From Sphingobium quisquiliarum P25 (lineage in GTDB: Bacteria > Pseudomonadota > Alphaproteobacteria > Sphingomonadales > Sphingomonadaceae), in the NCBI RefSeq assembly GCF_000445065.1, contig NZ_ATHO01000128.1, positions 1-39,038 of the forward strand: a stretch of DNA of 39,038 nucleotides, read 5' to 3'. The position numbers were made by a program, and so were the translations under genes. Below the pieces are notes generated by a model, which saw nothing but the letters and a program-made list of their open reading frames with translations, did not search any database and was not told the origin of the DNA. How positions within the stretch are numbered: the first letter of the stretch is position 1; the number at the start of each line of letters is the position of its first letter. Positions 1 through 8,295 of this stretch are shown piece by piece.

Positions 1-52
1 TGTCAAACGGCGTTCAAAAGGGACCCCCGATCGGCGTCGAAGAGGGACCCCC
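1..52. repeat. IS21 left terminal region with two direct repeats
   Basis: Two 20-bp copies lie at 9-28 (GGCGTTCAAAAGGGACCCCC) and 33-52 (GGCGTCGAAGAGGGACCCCC), separated by GATC. IS21-type elements carry such multiple terminal repeats as transposase binding sites. They match inverted copies at the right end of the element. Confidence 0.8.
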
Positions 53-178
53 TTTTCAGATAATATGATGCTGGTTTGTTGAAGATGGCCTTGCGCTGCG
101 TGCGGCGGAGGGCGGGCGTAGCCCGACCGGAGGCGCGCGCAGCGCAAGATAGATTTTTGAAGGCGCCGAAGGTGGCTG

Positions 179-907
179 TCAGCTGCGGTTTTTGAAGCGC
201 CAGCTGTCGTTGCCCGTCTCGACGATATCGCAGTGGTGGGTGACGCGGTCGAGCAGCGCCGTGGTCATCTTGGGATCGCCGAACACGGTCGGCCATTCGC
301 CGAAGGCGAGGTTCGTGGTGATGATGACGCTGGTCCGCTCATAAAGCTTGCTGATGAGGTGGAACAGCAACTGCCCTCCCGAGCGGGCGAACGGCAGATA
401 ACCGAGCTCGTCGAGAACGATCAGGTCGAGCCGCGACAGCTGCGCCGCCAGGGTCCCGCCTTTGCCGATCCGGGTCTCCTCTTCGAGGCGTGTCACCAGA
501 TCGACGGTGTTGAAGTAGCGGGCGCGAGCGCCCCTTCGCACGACATTGGCGGTGATCGCGATGGCGAGGTGGGTCTTGCCTGTCCCCGTGCCGCCGACCA
601 GCACGATATTGCGGCGAGGCGGGAGGAAGGAGCCATCGTGAAGGGAGCGGATCATCTCCTCATTGATCGGTGTGCCCTCGAAGCTGAACCGCTCCAGGTC
701 CTTCACCACGGGCAGCCTCGCAGCCGTCATCCGATAGCGGATGGAGGCTGCATCCCGGTGGGTCGCCTCAGCACGGAGCAGGTCGGTCAGTATCTCCATG
801 GTGGTGCGCTTGCGCTGGAGGCCGGTGGTGACCGCCTCGTCGAACGCCGCCGCCATGCCCTTGAGTCCGAGGCCGCGCATCGTGTCGATCATATCATGCC
901 GCTGCAT
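179..907 (-). CDS. istB: IS21 transposition helper ATPase IstB
   Basis: This 242-residue AAA+ ATPase is the helper protein that works with IstA in IS21 transposition and target selection. It has a Walker A motif GGTGTGKT near the middle and a Walker B-type strand ending [12 protein letters not shown], both characteristic of the IstB/DnaC-like group. The ATG at 907 is preferred because GAGG lies just upstream and the product then begins MQRHDM, as is usual for the family. ATGs at 910 and 937 are possible alternatives. The start overlaps the end of istA by 14 bases, the usual coupled arrangement. The gene is full length with no visible lesion, so the element may still be active. Confidence 0.9.
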   Translation of the reverse strand: MQRHDMIDTMRGLGLKGMAAAFDEAVTTGLQRKRTTMEILTDLLRAEATHRDAASIRYRMTAARLPVVKDLERFSFEGTPINEEMIRSLHDGSFLPPRRNIVLVGGTGTGKTHLAIAITANVVRRGARARYFNTVDLVTRLEEETRIGKGGTLAAQLSRLDLIVLDELGYLPFARSGGQLLFHLISKLYERTSVIITTNLAFGEWPTVFGDPKMTTALLDRVTHHCDIVETGNDSWRFKNRS

Positions 908-2408
908 CATAGCCTCGCAGCAGATCATAGCGGGCACAGTCGGCGAGCGGAGGATGCTGCAGCATCCGGTCTTCCGAAGTGACGATGCTGTGGGGTGTCG
1001 CCGGCTCGCGGCGCCGGGAGAGGATGTTGAGGATCAGCTCGTCGCTGGCCGTTCCGTTCGCCAACGCTTCGCGCACGGCAGCCTCTACCGGCTCCAGGCC
1101 ATCGGTGAGCACCGCCGAGAGGACCCGCACGAACCTGCGATCGGCCTCGTCCCCGGTGCCGAGCCTTCGCCGTAATCGGTGCAGGGCGGGCGGCAGATCC
1201 CAGTCCTGGAACGGTGCGCCGTTACGCAGCGCGCCGGGCTTGTGCGCGAGGACCGGCAGATAATGCCAGGGATCGTATATCGTGCGGTTCCGACCGAAGT
1301 GGCGCTCATGCTCCCCGACGATCGCATCGCCGCAGCGTATGACGATGCGATCGGCATAGGAGCGCACCTGAACGGTCCGGCGTGCGGCCGTCGACATGAC
1401 CGAGTAGCGGTTGCGATCGAAGCTGATGAGGCAGGTGCCGGTGACGGCATGCTCGCTCTCATGGAAGCCGTCGAACGGTGCCAGGATCGGCTGCAGGGCC
1501 GGTCGCTCCATATCCAGCGCCTCGGCGACGGTAATATCCCCGCGTTCGGGATGGGCATGATGCTCGGCCCAGCGCCGGCACTCGGCCTCCAGCCACCCGT
1601 TGAGCTCGGCCAGGCTGGCGAACCGGAGCCGCGGCTGGAAGAAGCGGCCTCGGATTGTCTGGACCTGCTGCTCGACCTGGCCCTTCTCCCATCCCGCCGC
1701 CGGCGAGCAGGCGGTCGGCTCGACCATGTAATGATCGGTCATGATCAGGAAGCGGCGGTTGAACACACGCTCCTTGCCGGTGAACACGGCCGTCACCGCC
1801 GTCTTCATATTATCGTAGATACCGCGTCGCGGCACACCGCCGAAGAACGCGAACGCCCGGGCATGGGCATCGAACAGCATCTCCTGGCCCTCGCGCGGAT
1901 AGGCCCGGACATAGGGTGCGCGCGAGTCGCAGAGACGCATATGCGCCACCTTCACCCGCATCGGCTTGCCGGCGATCTCCACATCCTCGTGGCTCCAGTC
2001 GAACTGGTAGGCCTCACCCGGCTGGAAGGTCATCGGGATGAACGCCGGTGCGCCTTCGCCAGCATCCTTCCGCCGCGCAGCACGCCAGCGCGCCGCATAG
2101 CGGCGCACCGCATCATAGGATCCATCGAACCCCTCGCGCACCAGCAGGTCATGGATACGCGTCATCCGTAGCCGATCGCGGCGGCCGCGACCTTCGTTCT
2201 CCTCAAGCAGCGCATCGAGACGATCCTGATAAGGACCGATCCGCGGCAGCGGCTGGACTTTGCGCTGATAGTTGAACGCCGCCTCCGGCGACCGGATCGC
2301 TTTGCGGACGACCTTCCGCGACAAACGAAGGTCACGAGCGATCGCCTTGATCGCCTTACCCGCTGCATGCTCACGCCGAATCCGAACCACTGTCTCCACG
2401 ATCAACAT
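894..2408 (-). CDS. istA: IS21 transposase IstA
   Basis: This 504-residue DDE transposase catalyses strand transfer of the IS21 element. The N-terminus has a helix-turn-helix region (about residues 8-45, with the segment [17 protein letters not shown]). It is followed by an integrase-core (rve) fold, including the DWSHEDVEI region that carries the first catalytic Asp and the IYDNMKTAV segment that carries the second. A C-terminal Mu-like beta domain (SFDRNRYSV) follows. It is upstream of and overlaps istB, as in all IS21 elements. Length and motifs are normal and no frameshift is visible. The ATG at 2408 lies 115 bases inside the right tip of the element. Confidence 0.92.
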   Translation of the reverse strand: MLIVETVVRIRREHAAGKAIKAIARDLRLSRKVVRKAIRSPEAAFNYQRKVQPLPRIGPYQDRLDALLEENEGRGRRDRLRMTRIHDLLVREGFDGSYDAVRRYAARWRAARRKDAGEGAPAFIPMTFQPGEAYQFDWSHEDVEIAGKPMRVKVAHMRLCDSRAPYVRAYPREGQEMLFDAHARAFAFFGGVPRRGIYDNMKTAVTAVFTGKERVFNRRFLIMTDHYMVEPTACSPAAGWEKGQVEQQVQTIRGRFFQPRLRFASLAELNGWLEAECRRWAEHHAHPERGDITVAEALDMERPALQPILAPFDGFHESEHAVTGTCLISFDRNRYSVMSTAARRTVQVRSYADRIVIRCGDAIVGEHERHFGRNRTIYDPWHYLPVLAHKPGALRNGAPFQDWDLPPALHRLRRRLGTGDEADRRFVRVLSAVLTDGLEPVEAAVREALANGTASDELILNILSRRREPATPHSIVTSEDRMLQHPPLADCARYDLLRGYDAAA

Positions 2409-2462
2409 CCCGTTCTCGCCAACTGATCAAAACCAGTCGGCCGACTAAATCCCCGGGATGAA

Positions 2463-2523
2463 GGGGTCCTTTTTGCACGCCGATCACCCCACGAAGGGGG
2501 TGCCTATTGCACGCTGATCCTCA
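2463..2523. repeat. IS21 right terminal region with two repeats
   Basis: Read on the minus strand, copies AGCGTGCAATAGGCACCCCC (2515-2496) and GGCGTGCAAAAAGGACCCC (2481-2463) are inverted relatives of the left-end repeats. The distance from the tip (TGA at 2523) to the first repeat equals that at the left end, which fixes the boundary. Confidence 0.75.
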
Positions 2524-2719
2524 GGGTTAGATCGGCGATGAGGGCCCAGGTCCCATCGCGCGAGCCGTCATTGACGAGGACGATTTCGTGATCGCCGGAT
2601 GCGGCGCTATGGCAGACTGCCGATACCCGATCGACCAGCGCCGTCAGGCTCTCTTCCTCGTTGAAGCAGGGCACGACGATGGAAATCGCCGGAGCGGTAT
2701 CACGATGTTGCAGATTCAT
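2524..2719 (-). pseudogene. Family 2 glycosyltransferase, 5' fragment cut by IS21
   Basis: Only the first 65 or so residues of a GT2-family glycosyltransferase are left. They show the typical N-terminus ISIVVPCFNEEESLTALV and the nucleotide-binding IVLVNDGSRDGTW segment, as in polyprenyl-phosphate sugar transferases of the DPM1/GtrB type. The frame then runs straight into the IS21 tip and stops 20 bases inside the element. The ATG at 2719 is preferred over the upstream GTG at 2737 because GTGGGA sits six bases in front of it. The remaining part of the gene would lie left of base 1. Whether the gene is a plain disruption or also deleted cannot be seen here. Confidence 0.8.
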
Positions 2720-3060
2720 GCCATTTCCCACCCTCACGGGAATTTTCTATAACCACGCCAAATTTACAAATCGTAAAGAACGTTCGGTAACCAAGAGGGT
2801 GCAGAGCCACGTGGGTGGTGACGGAATGCTAATTGAATGTCACTAACGCCACAATGGAATGACATTGTGCGATAGATGCTGGGGCCGTATCCTTTCAGCG
2901 ATCCTTTTGGCTAGGTATCATTGGCCGAACGGTCCGACCGTAGGAATGCGACTCTTGCCGGCCAACTTAATTTTTCGGGCTCGGACGCAGATAACGCGGA
3001 CTCCGACATGCCAACCAACCAAGAGTGGTCCGCCCAAGCTGATGATGGCACCGGTCTATT
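2720..3060. other. Non-coding stretch upstream of the broken glycosyltransferase
   Basis: No credible gene is seen in these 341 bases. Short open frames here lack ribosome-binding sites and family resemblance. The part nearest the glycosyltransferase start is AT-richer and probably held its promoter. It contains the overlapping dyads at 2836-2869. Confidence 0.5.
2836..2869. repeat. Two overlapping inverted repeats
   Basis: CACAATG (2850-2856) is a perfect inverted repeat of CATTGTG (2863-2869) with a six-base spacer. AATGTCA (2836-2842) is a perfect inverted repeat of TGACATT (2860-2866). The two share bases 2863-2866, so only one hairpin can form at a time. It lies 117 bases upstream of the truncated glycosyltransferase start and could be an operator or an RNA switch-like element. 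No function is shown. Confidence 0.45.
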
Positions 3061-3584
3061 GTAAGCAGTGGTCTCAGCCCACGTTGATCCAGGGCATGAG
3101 TTCATGAACGCGATTGGCGGGATGGCCGTTGGCGAGCGCAGTGAGGGTCTGCGCCAGCCAGTCGTTGGGGTTGATGCCGCCCAGCTTGCAGCTTTCGATG
3201 AGCGTGGCGATGACCGCCCAGTTGTCGCCGCCTTCGTCAGATCCGGCGAAAAGCGCGTTCTTTCGGTTCAAAGCCAAGGGGCGGATTGATCGCTCGAAGG
3301 TGTTGGTGTCGAGTTCGATGCGGCCGTCGCCGATGAAACGGACGAGGCCGTCCCAGCGGCTTGTTGTATAGCGAATGGCTTCAGCCAACTTGCTCTTGGC
3401 GCTGATCTAGCGGAGTGGCCATCAAGAGCTTGAGATCCTCGACGATGATGCGGCTGCGTTCGGCACGCTGAAGGCGGCGCTGTTCAGCGGCCGAGCCGCG
3501 CACCTCGTCTTCAATGGCATAGAGCATGGCGATCCGACGCAAGATCTCGGTCGCGACCGGAGAACTGGCGGCTAGCTAGAGAGG
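3061..3584 (-). mobile_element. IS66-family remnant
   Basis: One end of an IS66-type element is recognisable: GTAAGC at 3061, the typical IS66 terminal start, followed closely by the end of a tnpC-like gene. The other end, tnpA and tnpB are missing. Similarity stops near 3584, where the sequence changes to a dehydrogenase remnant. Confidence 0.65.
3074..3584 (-). pseudogene. IS66 transposase TnpC, C-terminal remnant with frameshift
   Basis: The downstream part (about 3405-3074) encodes the C-terminal transposase region of IS66, with TNTFERSIRPLALNRKNAL containing the conserved N-x-x-E-R motif and then FAGSDEGGDNWAVIATLIES. The upstream part (about 3584-3390) encodes ATEILRRIAMLYAIEDEVRG in a different frame and meets a stop at 3381. 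A frameshift near 3390-3410 therefore separates the two halves. The N-terminal two thirds of the usual roughly 500-residue protein are gone. The remnant is dead and marks an old insertion between galU and the glycosyltransferase gene. Confidence 0.8.
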
Positions 3585-3837
3585 GCTTTTGTGGACACGG
3601 ATGCGCGCATCATCAGGAATGCGCCCACCACATGGCTATCCTGCCACTTTCGCTAGATTCAAGGCCCAGTTGGTCGATCGGACTGCCGAAGGGATCTGCA
3701 AGCCCGGCATTGGACACGAGAAGGTCAGGCTCTTGGGCTTCAGTTACATCACCTATCCAAGAGGCGACCTTCTCGAAAGCACGGGCGATCTGTTTGTCGT
3801 TGGCGCGACCAATCGGATGAAGAGTTTTCCGGCGCTA
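3585..3837 (-). pseudogene. Short-chain dehydrogenase/reductase remnant
   Basis: Reading the minus strand from about 3837, a frame gives IARAFEKVASWIGDVT and then DLLVSNAGLADPFGSPIDQL. This resembles the middle of a short-chain dehydrogenase with its N-A-G motif. A second frame continues with SHVVGAFLMMRA, the strand/helix that usually follows about 25 residues later. There is no start, no N-terminal glycine motif and no YxxxK active site in the open part, and a frame change lies near 3640. It is an internal fragment of a dead gene, directly joined to the IS66 remnant. Identification rests on a short stretch, so it is moderate. Confidence 0.5.
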
Positions 3838-3853
3838 TGCGGGGCAGGGGCGA

Positions 3854-4756
3854 TCAGGCTGCGGCCGAAATCTTGATCATGTCGAGTTCCGCAATGGTGA
3901 ATGCGCGGATATGTTCGCCCAGATCCTCGCGCTCCAGTGCCAGGGCAAGGTTCGCTTCGATATAGCCCGCCTTAGAGCCGCAATCGAAACGGCGGCCCTT
4001 GAAGGTTACGCCATGGAAAGGCTGCCGGCCGATCATGGAGGCCATGGCGTCGGTCAACTGAATCTCACCTCCTGCGCCCTTTTCTTGGGTTTCGAGGATT
4101 TTCATGACCTCGGGCTGCAAAATGTAACGACCGGGTAGGATGAGGTTGGAGGGCGCGGTGCCCAGCGCGGGCTTTTCGACGAGGCCCTTGACCTCGGTCA
4201 GCACGCCGTCACGCTTGCCGGGGTCGATGACGCCATAGTTGGGCGTATCGGCCATTGGCACTTCGAGCGCGCAGACGAGATTGCCGCCGACCTGGTTGTA
4301 AGCATCGACCATCTGCTTGAGGCATCCCCGGCCCGGCGCACCCTTCATGAATTCGTCAGGCAGCAGGATGGCGAAGGGTTCGTCGCCGACGATGTCGCGC
4401 GCGCACCAGATGGCGTGGCCAAGGCCAAGCGGTTCCTGTTGGCGCAGGAAAACCGCGTTGCCAGGCTCGATGCGTGTGCCTTCCAGGGCGGACAGGTCCT
4501 TGCCGCGTTCGCGCTGGATGGCTTCGGCCTCAAAGGCCATGTCGAAATAATCCTCGATCGCGCCTTTGCCGCGGCCGGTGACGAAGATCATTTGTTCGAT
4601 GCCCGCTTCGCGCGCCTCATCGACGGCATATTGGATCAGCGGGCGGTCAACGACGGGGAGCAGTTCCTTGGGCACTGACTTCGTTGCGGGCAGAAAGCGC
4701 GTACCGAGACCTGCGACAGGGAACACGGCTTTGCGGATTGGCTTGTAGGACATCAT
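3854..4756 (-). CDS. galU: UTP-glucose-1-phosphate uridylyltransferase
   Basis: This 300-residue cytoplasmic enzyme makes UDP-glucose from UTP and glucose-1-phosphate, a donor for EPS and other glycans. The nucleotide-binding signature is complete: FPVAGLGTRFLPATKSVPKE (residues 12-31). VDRPLIQYAVDEA, ILLPDEF, VEKP and GEIQLTDA follow at the expected spacing, and length is normal for GalU. There are two adjacent ATGs (4756 and 4753) behind a GAGGGA; the second has the better spacing. The gene follows the last gene of the heptose/glycosyltransferase run after a 49-base gap in the same direction and probably shares its transcript. Decayed DNA lies downstream. Confidence 0.95.
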   Translation of the reverse strand: MMSYKPIRKAVFPVAGLGTRFLPATKSVPKELLPVVDRPLIQYAVDEAREAGIEQMIFVTGRGKGAIEDYFDMAFEAEAIQRERGKDLSALEGTRIEPGNAVFLRQQEPLGLGHAIWCARDIVGDEPFAILLPDEFMKGAPGRGCLKQMVDAYNQVGGNLVCALEVPMADTPNYGVIDPGKRDGVLTEVKGLVEKPALGTAPSNLILPGRYILQPEVMKILETQEKGAGGEIQLTDAMASMIGRQPFHGVTFKGRRFDCGSKAGYIEANLALALEREDLGEHIRAFTIAELDMIKISAAA

Positions 4757-4805
4757 TCCCTCACATCCGTAGGCGGACGACGATCGTGATCATTATCGCC
4801 TCACT

Positions 4806-5756
4806 TCACAATTTCAGATCCGTTAACTGGCGCAGCCGGTCCAGACGATCGGCGTTTGCGCCGCACTGTTTCAATCCTTGTTCCAGTTCGACCACCTTTG
4901 CGGCGACCAGGAAACGATACCAATAGCCTTGCAGAAAATGATAAATGAGGCCTTCCCGGCCGTCGAGGAATCCCAGCTTGATGATGTAGCGATAGAAGAA
5001 GAAGAGAGCCGGTCCGGCAAACAGGGGCATCCGATTATAGATGTTCGTCTTGATGAACCGCTTCGCCCGCGCCTGCGCCGATCCAAGGATCCTTTCTCTA
5101 TCCTGTCCGAACAGGCCGTAACGGGCGTTCAGTATTTCCACCGCTTCCCGCGTGGCGTAGGAATTATGCTTCGCCGTGAAGAAGCTGAGGTCGTGCAGGC
5201 ATATGTCTGCGAACCCGCCCCTGGCCGTGACGGTGCGGCCGCCCCAGGTGACGATATGTTCGTCCATCCAGCGATCCTCGACCCGCCCATGGCCCTTGCG
5301 CCACAGCCGCAGCAGGACGAGCGGGTAGCGGCCGCCATGCCTGATCCACCTGCCCATGAAGATATGTTTGCGCTTGAAATTGACGGCGACGACATCCTCT
5401 GGAAGTGAAGGGAGGTCCCGCATGAGCTCCTCTGCCAAGTCAGGTTCGATCACCTCGTCGGCGTCAAGCCGCAATATCCATGCCGAACGGACATCGCCAT
5501 GGTCGAGCGCCCATTGAAACTGCTTCGCCTGGTTGACGAAGCGGTTCTGGAGAACACGCGCACCCGCATTGCGGGCAAGCTCGATCGTCTGGTCGGTGGA
5601 AAAGGAATCGACCACCAGAATGTCGGAAGCGATCGAACGGACGCTTGCGATGGCGCGCTCTATATGGCGTTCCTCGTTGAAGGTGAGGATGATAACCGAC
5701 AGCGTGGGCATCGTGGGTACGGCGTGCCTCGCCGACAGCTTCGGGCTGTAGTTCAT
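4806..5756 (-). CDS. Family 2 glycosyltransferase, LPS/EPS type
   Basis: The 316-residue protein has a GT2 (GT-A) fold at its N-terminus: LSVIILTFNEERHIERAI (about residues 19-36), then DILVVDSFSTDQT, and the metal-binding LRLDADEVIEPDL segment. It resembles the WaaE/KdtX-like branch, which transfers glucose or a similar sugar to a core or repeat-unit acceptor. The C-terminal half has aromatic, membrane-associating stretches (ALFFFYRYIIKLGFLDG). Its ATG overlaps the stop of the upstream GT4 gene as ATGA, so it is the last of seven coupled genes. Donor and acceptor cannot be told from sequence. It is probably a repeat-unit glycosyltransferase acting on the inner face of the membrane. Confidence 0.85.
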   Translation of the reverse strand: MNYSPKLSARHAVPTMPTLSVIILTFNEERHIERAIASVRSIASDILVVDSFSTDQTIELARNAGARVLQNRFVNQAKQFQWALDHGDVRSAWILRLDADEVIEPDLAEELMRDLPSLPEDVVAVNFKRKHIFMGRWIRHGGRYPLVLLRLWRKGHGRVEDRWMDEHIVTWGGRTVTARGGFADICLHDLSFFTAKHNSYATREAVEILNARYGLFGQDRERILGSAQARAKRFIKTNIYNRMPLFAGPALFFFYRYIIKLGFLDGREGLIYHFLQGYWYRFLVAAKVVELEQGLKQCGANADRLDRLRQLTDLKL

Positions 5757-6946
5757 GCCGCCGCCCGGCGCGTCGTGGATGAGGCGGAGTCAAGCTCCCC
5801 CAGTAAGTCCGCCCATTGCTCCCCGTAGCGATCATAGCCGCCCAGTAATTCGATACGCCTGCGTGCCCGCTGGCGCATCTCGCTGGCGGCGACACGGTCC
5901 TGCGCAAGGTCCTGCATCGCTTCGAGCAGGGCTTGTGTGGAACGCGCGGGCACGATGCGGCCTTCCACGCCATCGGTGAACAGATTGAGAGCACCGGTGT
6001 TAGCTGAGGCGATGACGGGACAGCCGCACGCCATTGCTTCGGCCATGACTAGGGCGAGTCCTTCTTCCAGGCTGGGCAGCACCATGACGTCTGCGCTGCT
6101 GTAATGGCCGGGAAGCGAGATATTGGGGACAGAACCGAGAAAATCGACCGAGTCCAGCGGCATTTTGCGCAGCAGCGGTTCGACCTCCGGGTCGATGGCG
6201 CCGATGATCTTCAACCGTTTGGCGGGGTGGGGCAGAGCGGCGAAAGCCTGAAGCAGATAGGCGATGCCCTTGCGGATGGTGACATTGCCCACGAACAGTA
6301 CCGTAAAGGCATCGGGATCGGGCTCCCCGGTAGGTGCGAAGCGGTCTAGCCGCCCGCCATAGGGAATGATCCGAATGCGCTCTGTGGGGACGCCGGCATC
6401 AATGAAGGTCTGAAAGCAGAATTGCGACGGGACGGTTATGATATCCGCATTGGCGTATTCCGCCTCTTCCTTCGCAACGACCCTGGGATCGATGGGCTGG
6501 TAGGGGATGTCCCAGCGCGCATATTCCTCTTTCAGAATGGAGTCTTGGAACCGGATATGGGTCGAGCCGCGATCGCAGACATGCGCGCCGCCCAGTGCCT
6601 GTGCGCGCCGGCCGGCCTGCAATCCTCCGCTCGACAGGCCCACCAGGATCGTTGGTGCGTCGAGGCTCGCTGCCACTCGGCGATCAATCGCCTCTATCGC
6701 CCGCCAATGCATATAACGGCGCACCGATGGAACCGCGCCGATGACGGGCAAGCGGGGCGCGGCTTGAGCCGGAACATAGAACCACGGGAAGCTATGAATC
6801 TTGTCCGGGGAAATTCCGCTCTCGTCCTTCAGCTTGAAGCGTGGATAGCCGCTCCATATCGCAGCCAGCCTGCCGCGCTGCTCCAGCTGGCGGGCAAGAT
6901 GGAAATGATGGAAGCGCCCCAGCGCAACCTGCGTGACCGGCATCAT
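5753..6946 (-). CDS. Family 4 glycosyltransferase
   Basis: The 397-residue product has a GT-B architecture with a C-terminal GT4 domain: LFVGNVTIRKGIAYLLQAF (about residue 215 on), then PSLEEGLALVMAEAMACGC, which contains the E-x7-E donor-binding motif. The N-terminal acceptor domain includes HFHLARQLEQRG. This is a retaining glycosyltransferase for one step of the repeat unit; sugar specificity is unknown. It begins at an ATGATG that overlaps the stop of the flippase gene, and its own stop overlaps the next ATG. Translation of this run of genes is therefore likely coupled. Confidence 0.88.
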   Translation of the reverse strand: MMPVTQVALGRFHHFHLARQLEQRGRLAAIWSGYPRFKLKDESGISPDKIHSFPWFYVPAQAAPRLPVIGAVPSVRRYMHWRAIEAIDRRVAASLDAPTILVGLSSGGLQAGRRAQALGGAHVCDRGSTHIRFQDSILKEEYARWDIPYQPIDPRVVAKEEAEYANADIITVPSQFCFQTFIDAGVPTERIRIIPYGGRLDRFAPTGEPDPDAFTVLFVGNVTIRKGIAYLLQAFAALPHPAKRLKIIGAIDPEVEPLLRKMPLDSVDFLGSVPNISLPGHYSSADVMVLPSLEEGLALVMAEAMACGCPVIASANTGALNLFTDGVEGRIVPARSTQALLEAMQDLAQDRVAASEMRQRARRRIELLGGYDRYGEQWADLLGELDSASSTTRRAAA

Positions 6947-8295
6947 GCGCTATGAGCCTCCCGTGCGGTAAGCGAGGGGTGCGGGAGCCGGATTGCATGC
7001 CGAAGCCCTTGGCTGAGGACAAGGATCGCGCCGTGGACCGTCAGCATGGCGGCGGCGGCGCCGTTGAGGCCGAAATGGAGGGTGAAGACATAGCACAGGC
7101 CGATACCGGCCAATGAGATGAGCAGCGACAGATTGGCAAAGGTCACATGGCGGTTGATCGATGAAAGGGGGGTCGCAATGGAACTCCACATCATTTCCGC
7201 CGCTACCGTCAGGATGACCATCAGGAAGAAGGGATCGACCGCCGATACCTGGCCATGGGTGTAGAGTCGCATCAGCGGATCGCGGAACAGGTAGAGCGGC
7301 ACGCTGAAGGCTATGATCGCGGCCAGCCCGGCCCGTTGGTGATAGCGCAGCACCTTGTGCAGCATCGCCTGATTGGCGCGGCCGAAAGCGATGCTATATT
7401 CACCCTGCACCGTGCCGTTGAGCAGATTGGTGATCGCCGTGCCGGTGCGAGCGAGCGTGCGTGTGGTTGCGAATGTCACGACCGCCGCGGGACCGATCAG
7501 CACGCCGATGATCATCAACGGCGCCTGGATCAGCATCGACTGTGAGATGGGCATCAACATGAAGGCGAGGGCGGGCTTCAGCAGGCGCTTGATCTCCGCC
7601 GCGCTGCTTTTCGCATGGCCGAGCGAAAGCCAGGGAGAGGCCTTTCGCAGCCAGAGATAAAGACCAACGCTGCCGAGCAATTTGGTGATGAGCGCGGCGG
7701 CTGCGGCGGCGACCAGTCCGCCGCCGAGCAGTGCGGAGCCGGCGACCGCCAGTCCTTCGGCGAGGCGGGACAGGGCACCCCAGCTGGCCTCCATAGCCAG
7801 CCGGTTCTCGCAGCGCACGCCGCCGCAGATCAGCAGGAAATATTGGTAGGACACGACATTGAGCAGCAGCAGGATCAGCACCGCGCGGGCGTCCCCATTG
7901 GCGTATTCGCCAAGGTTCAGCGCATGCGACAGATCGACGCTGCAAATCAGCAGTACGGACAAGCCGATGAGGCATGGCATGACGAGGTTGAGCAGCGCGA
8001 AGACGCTGTGGAAGGTACGCAGCGCTTCCTCGCGCCGCCCGCCCGCCACTTGCATCAGCATTTCATTTTTCGCGATCAGGGTGAAGCCGAAGTCGCTGAA
8101 AGTGAGATAGGTGGGCACCGCGGACAGCAACAACCAGACGCCATAGCTTTGCTTACCCCAGGCATAGAGCAGCACCGGCACCAGACCGATCTGTAGGATG
8201 ATGGTTGTCGCCTGGTTAAGGAACTGCGCCGACATGACGCGGGAGAGACGACGGCCCGCTTGTGTCGACAATGCCTGGGCGATGCGGCGCCTCAT
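6943..8295 (-). CDS. Polysaccharide repeat-unit flippase, Wzx-like
   Basis: This 450-residue protein is almost entirely membrane-embedded, with about a dozen hydrophobic segments and a pattern like the MOP superfamily of polysaccharide flippases. After an Arg-rich amphipathic N-terminus, the segment FLNQATTIILQIGLVPVLLY resembles the first helix of Wzx proteins. YGVWLLLSAVPTYLTFSDFG also fits that family. Its role would be to flip the undecaprenyl-diphosphate-linked repeat unit across the inner membrane. It lies between glycosyltransferase genes in the coupled minus-strand run, with 4-base ATGA overlaps on both sides. It is the only flippase candidate in the window. Confidence 0.85.
   Translation of the reverse strand: MRRRIAQALSTQAGRRLSRVMSAQFLNQATTIILQIGLVPVLLYAWGKQSYGVWLLLSAVPTYLTFSDFGFTLIAKNEMLMQVAGGRREEALRTFHSVFALLNLVMPCLIGLSVLLICSVDLSHALNLGEYANGDARAVLILLLLNVVSYQYFLLICGGVRCENRLAMEASWGALSRLAEGLAVAGSALLGGGLVAAAAAALITKLLGSVGLYLWLRKASPWLSLGHAKSSAAEIKRLLKPALAFMLMPISQSMLIQAPLMIIGVLIGPAAVVTFATTRTLARTGTAITNLLNGTVQGEYSIAFGRANQAMLHKVLRYHQRAGLAAIIAFSVPLYLFRDPLMRLYTHGQVSAVDPFFLMVILTVAAEMMWSSIATPLSSINRHVTFANLSLLISLAGIGLCYVFTLHFGLNGAAAAMLTVHGAILVLSQGLRHAIRLPHPSLTAREAHSA

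Larger units (their letters stand above)
1..2523. mobile_element. IS21-family insertion sequence, complete
   Basis: The element consists of two overlapping minus-strand genes, istA and istB, bounded by short repeated terminal motifs in inverted orientation. The tips read TGT... at base 1 and, on the opposite strand, TGA... at base 2523, and the spacing from tip to the first internal repeat is the same at both ends. The size of about 2.5 kb is normal for IS21. The right tip abuts a glycosyltransferase gene fragment, so the element interrupted that gene. Because base 1 coincides with the apparent left tip, the left flank and any target-site duplication are not visible. Confidence 0.9.

Noticed and set aside
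233..2171. Long open frames on the plus strand across the IS21 genes (for example 233-982 and 1179-2171)
   Set aside because: They are antisense to istA and istB, which carry clear family motifs. The plus-strand translations are Arg/His-rich without any recognisable domain and reflect GC-rich codon bias.
2911..3105. Small minus-strand frame overlapping the IS66 end
   Set aside because: It crosses the IS66 terminus and runs in a different frame from the tnpC remnant; it has no start signal or similarity.
4878..5408. Plus-strand frame opposite the GT2 gene
   Set aside because: It is antisense to a glycosyltransferase with clear GT2 motifs; the translation shows no domain.
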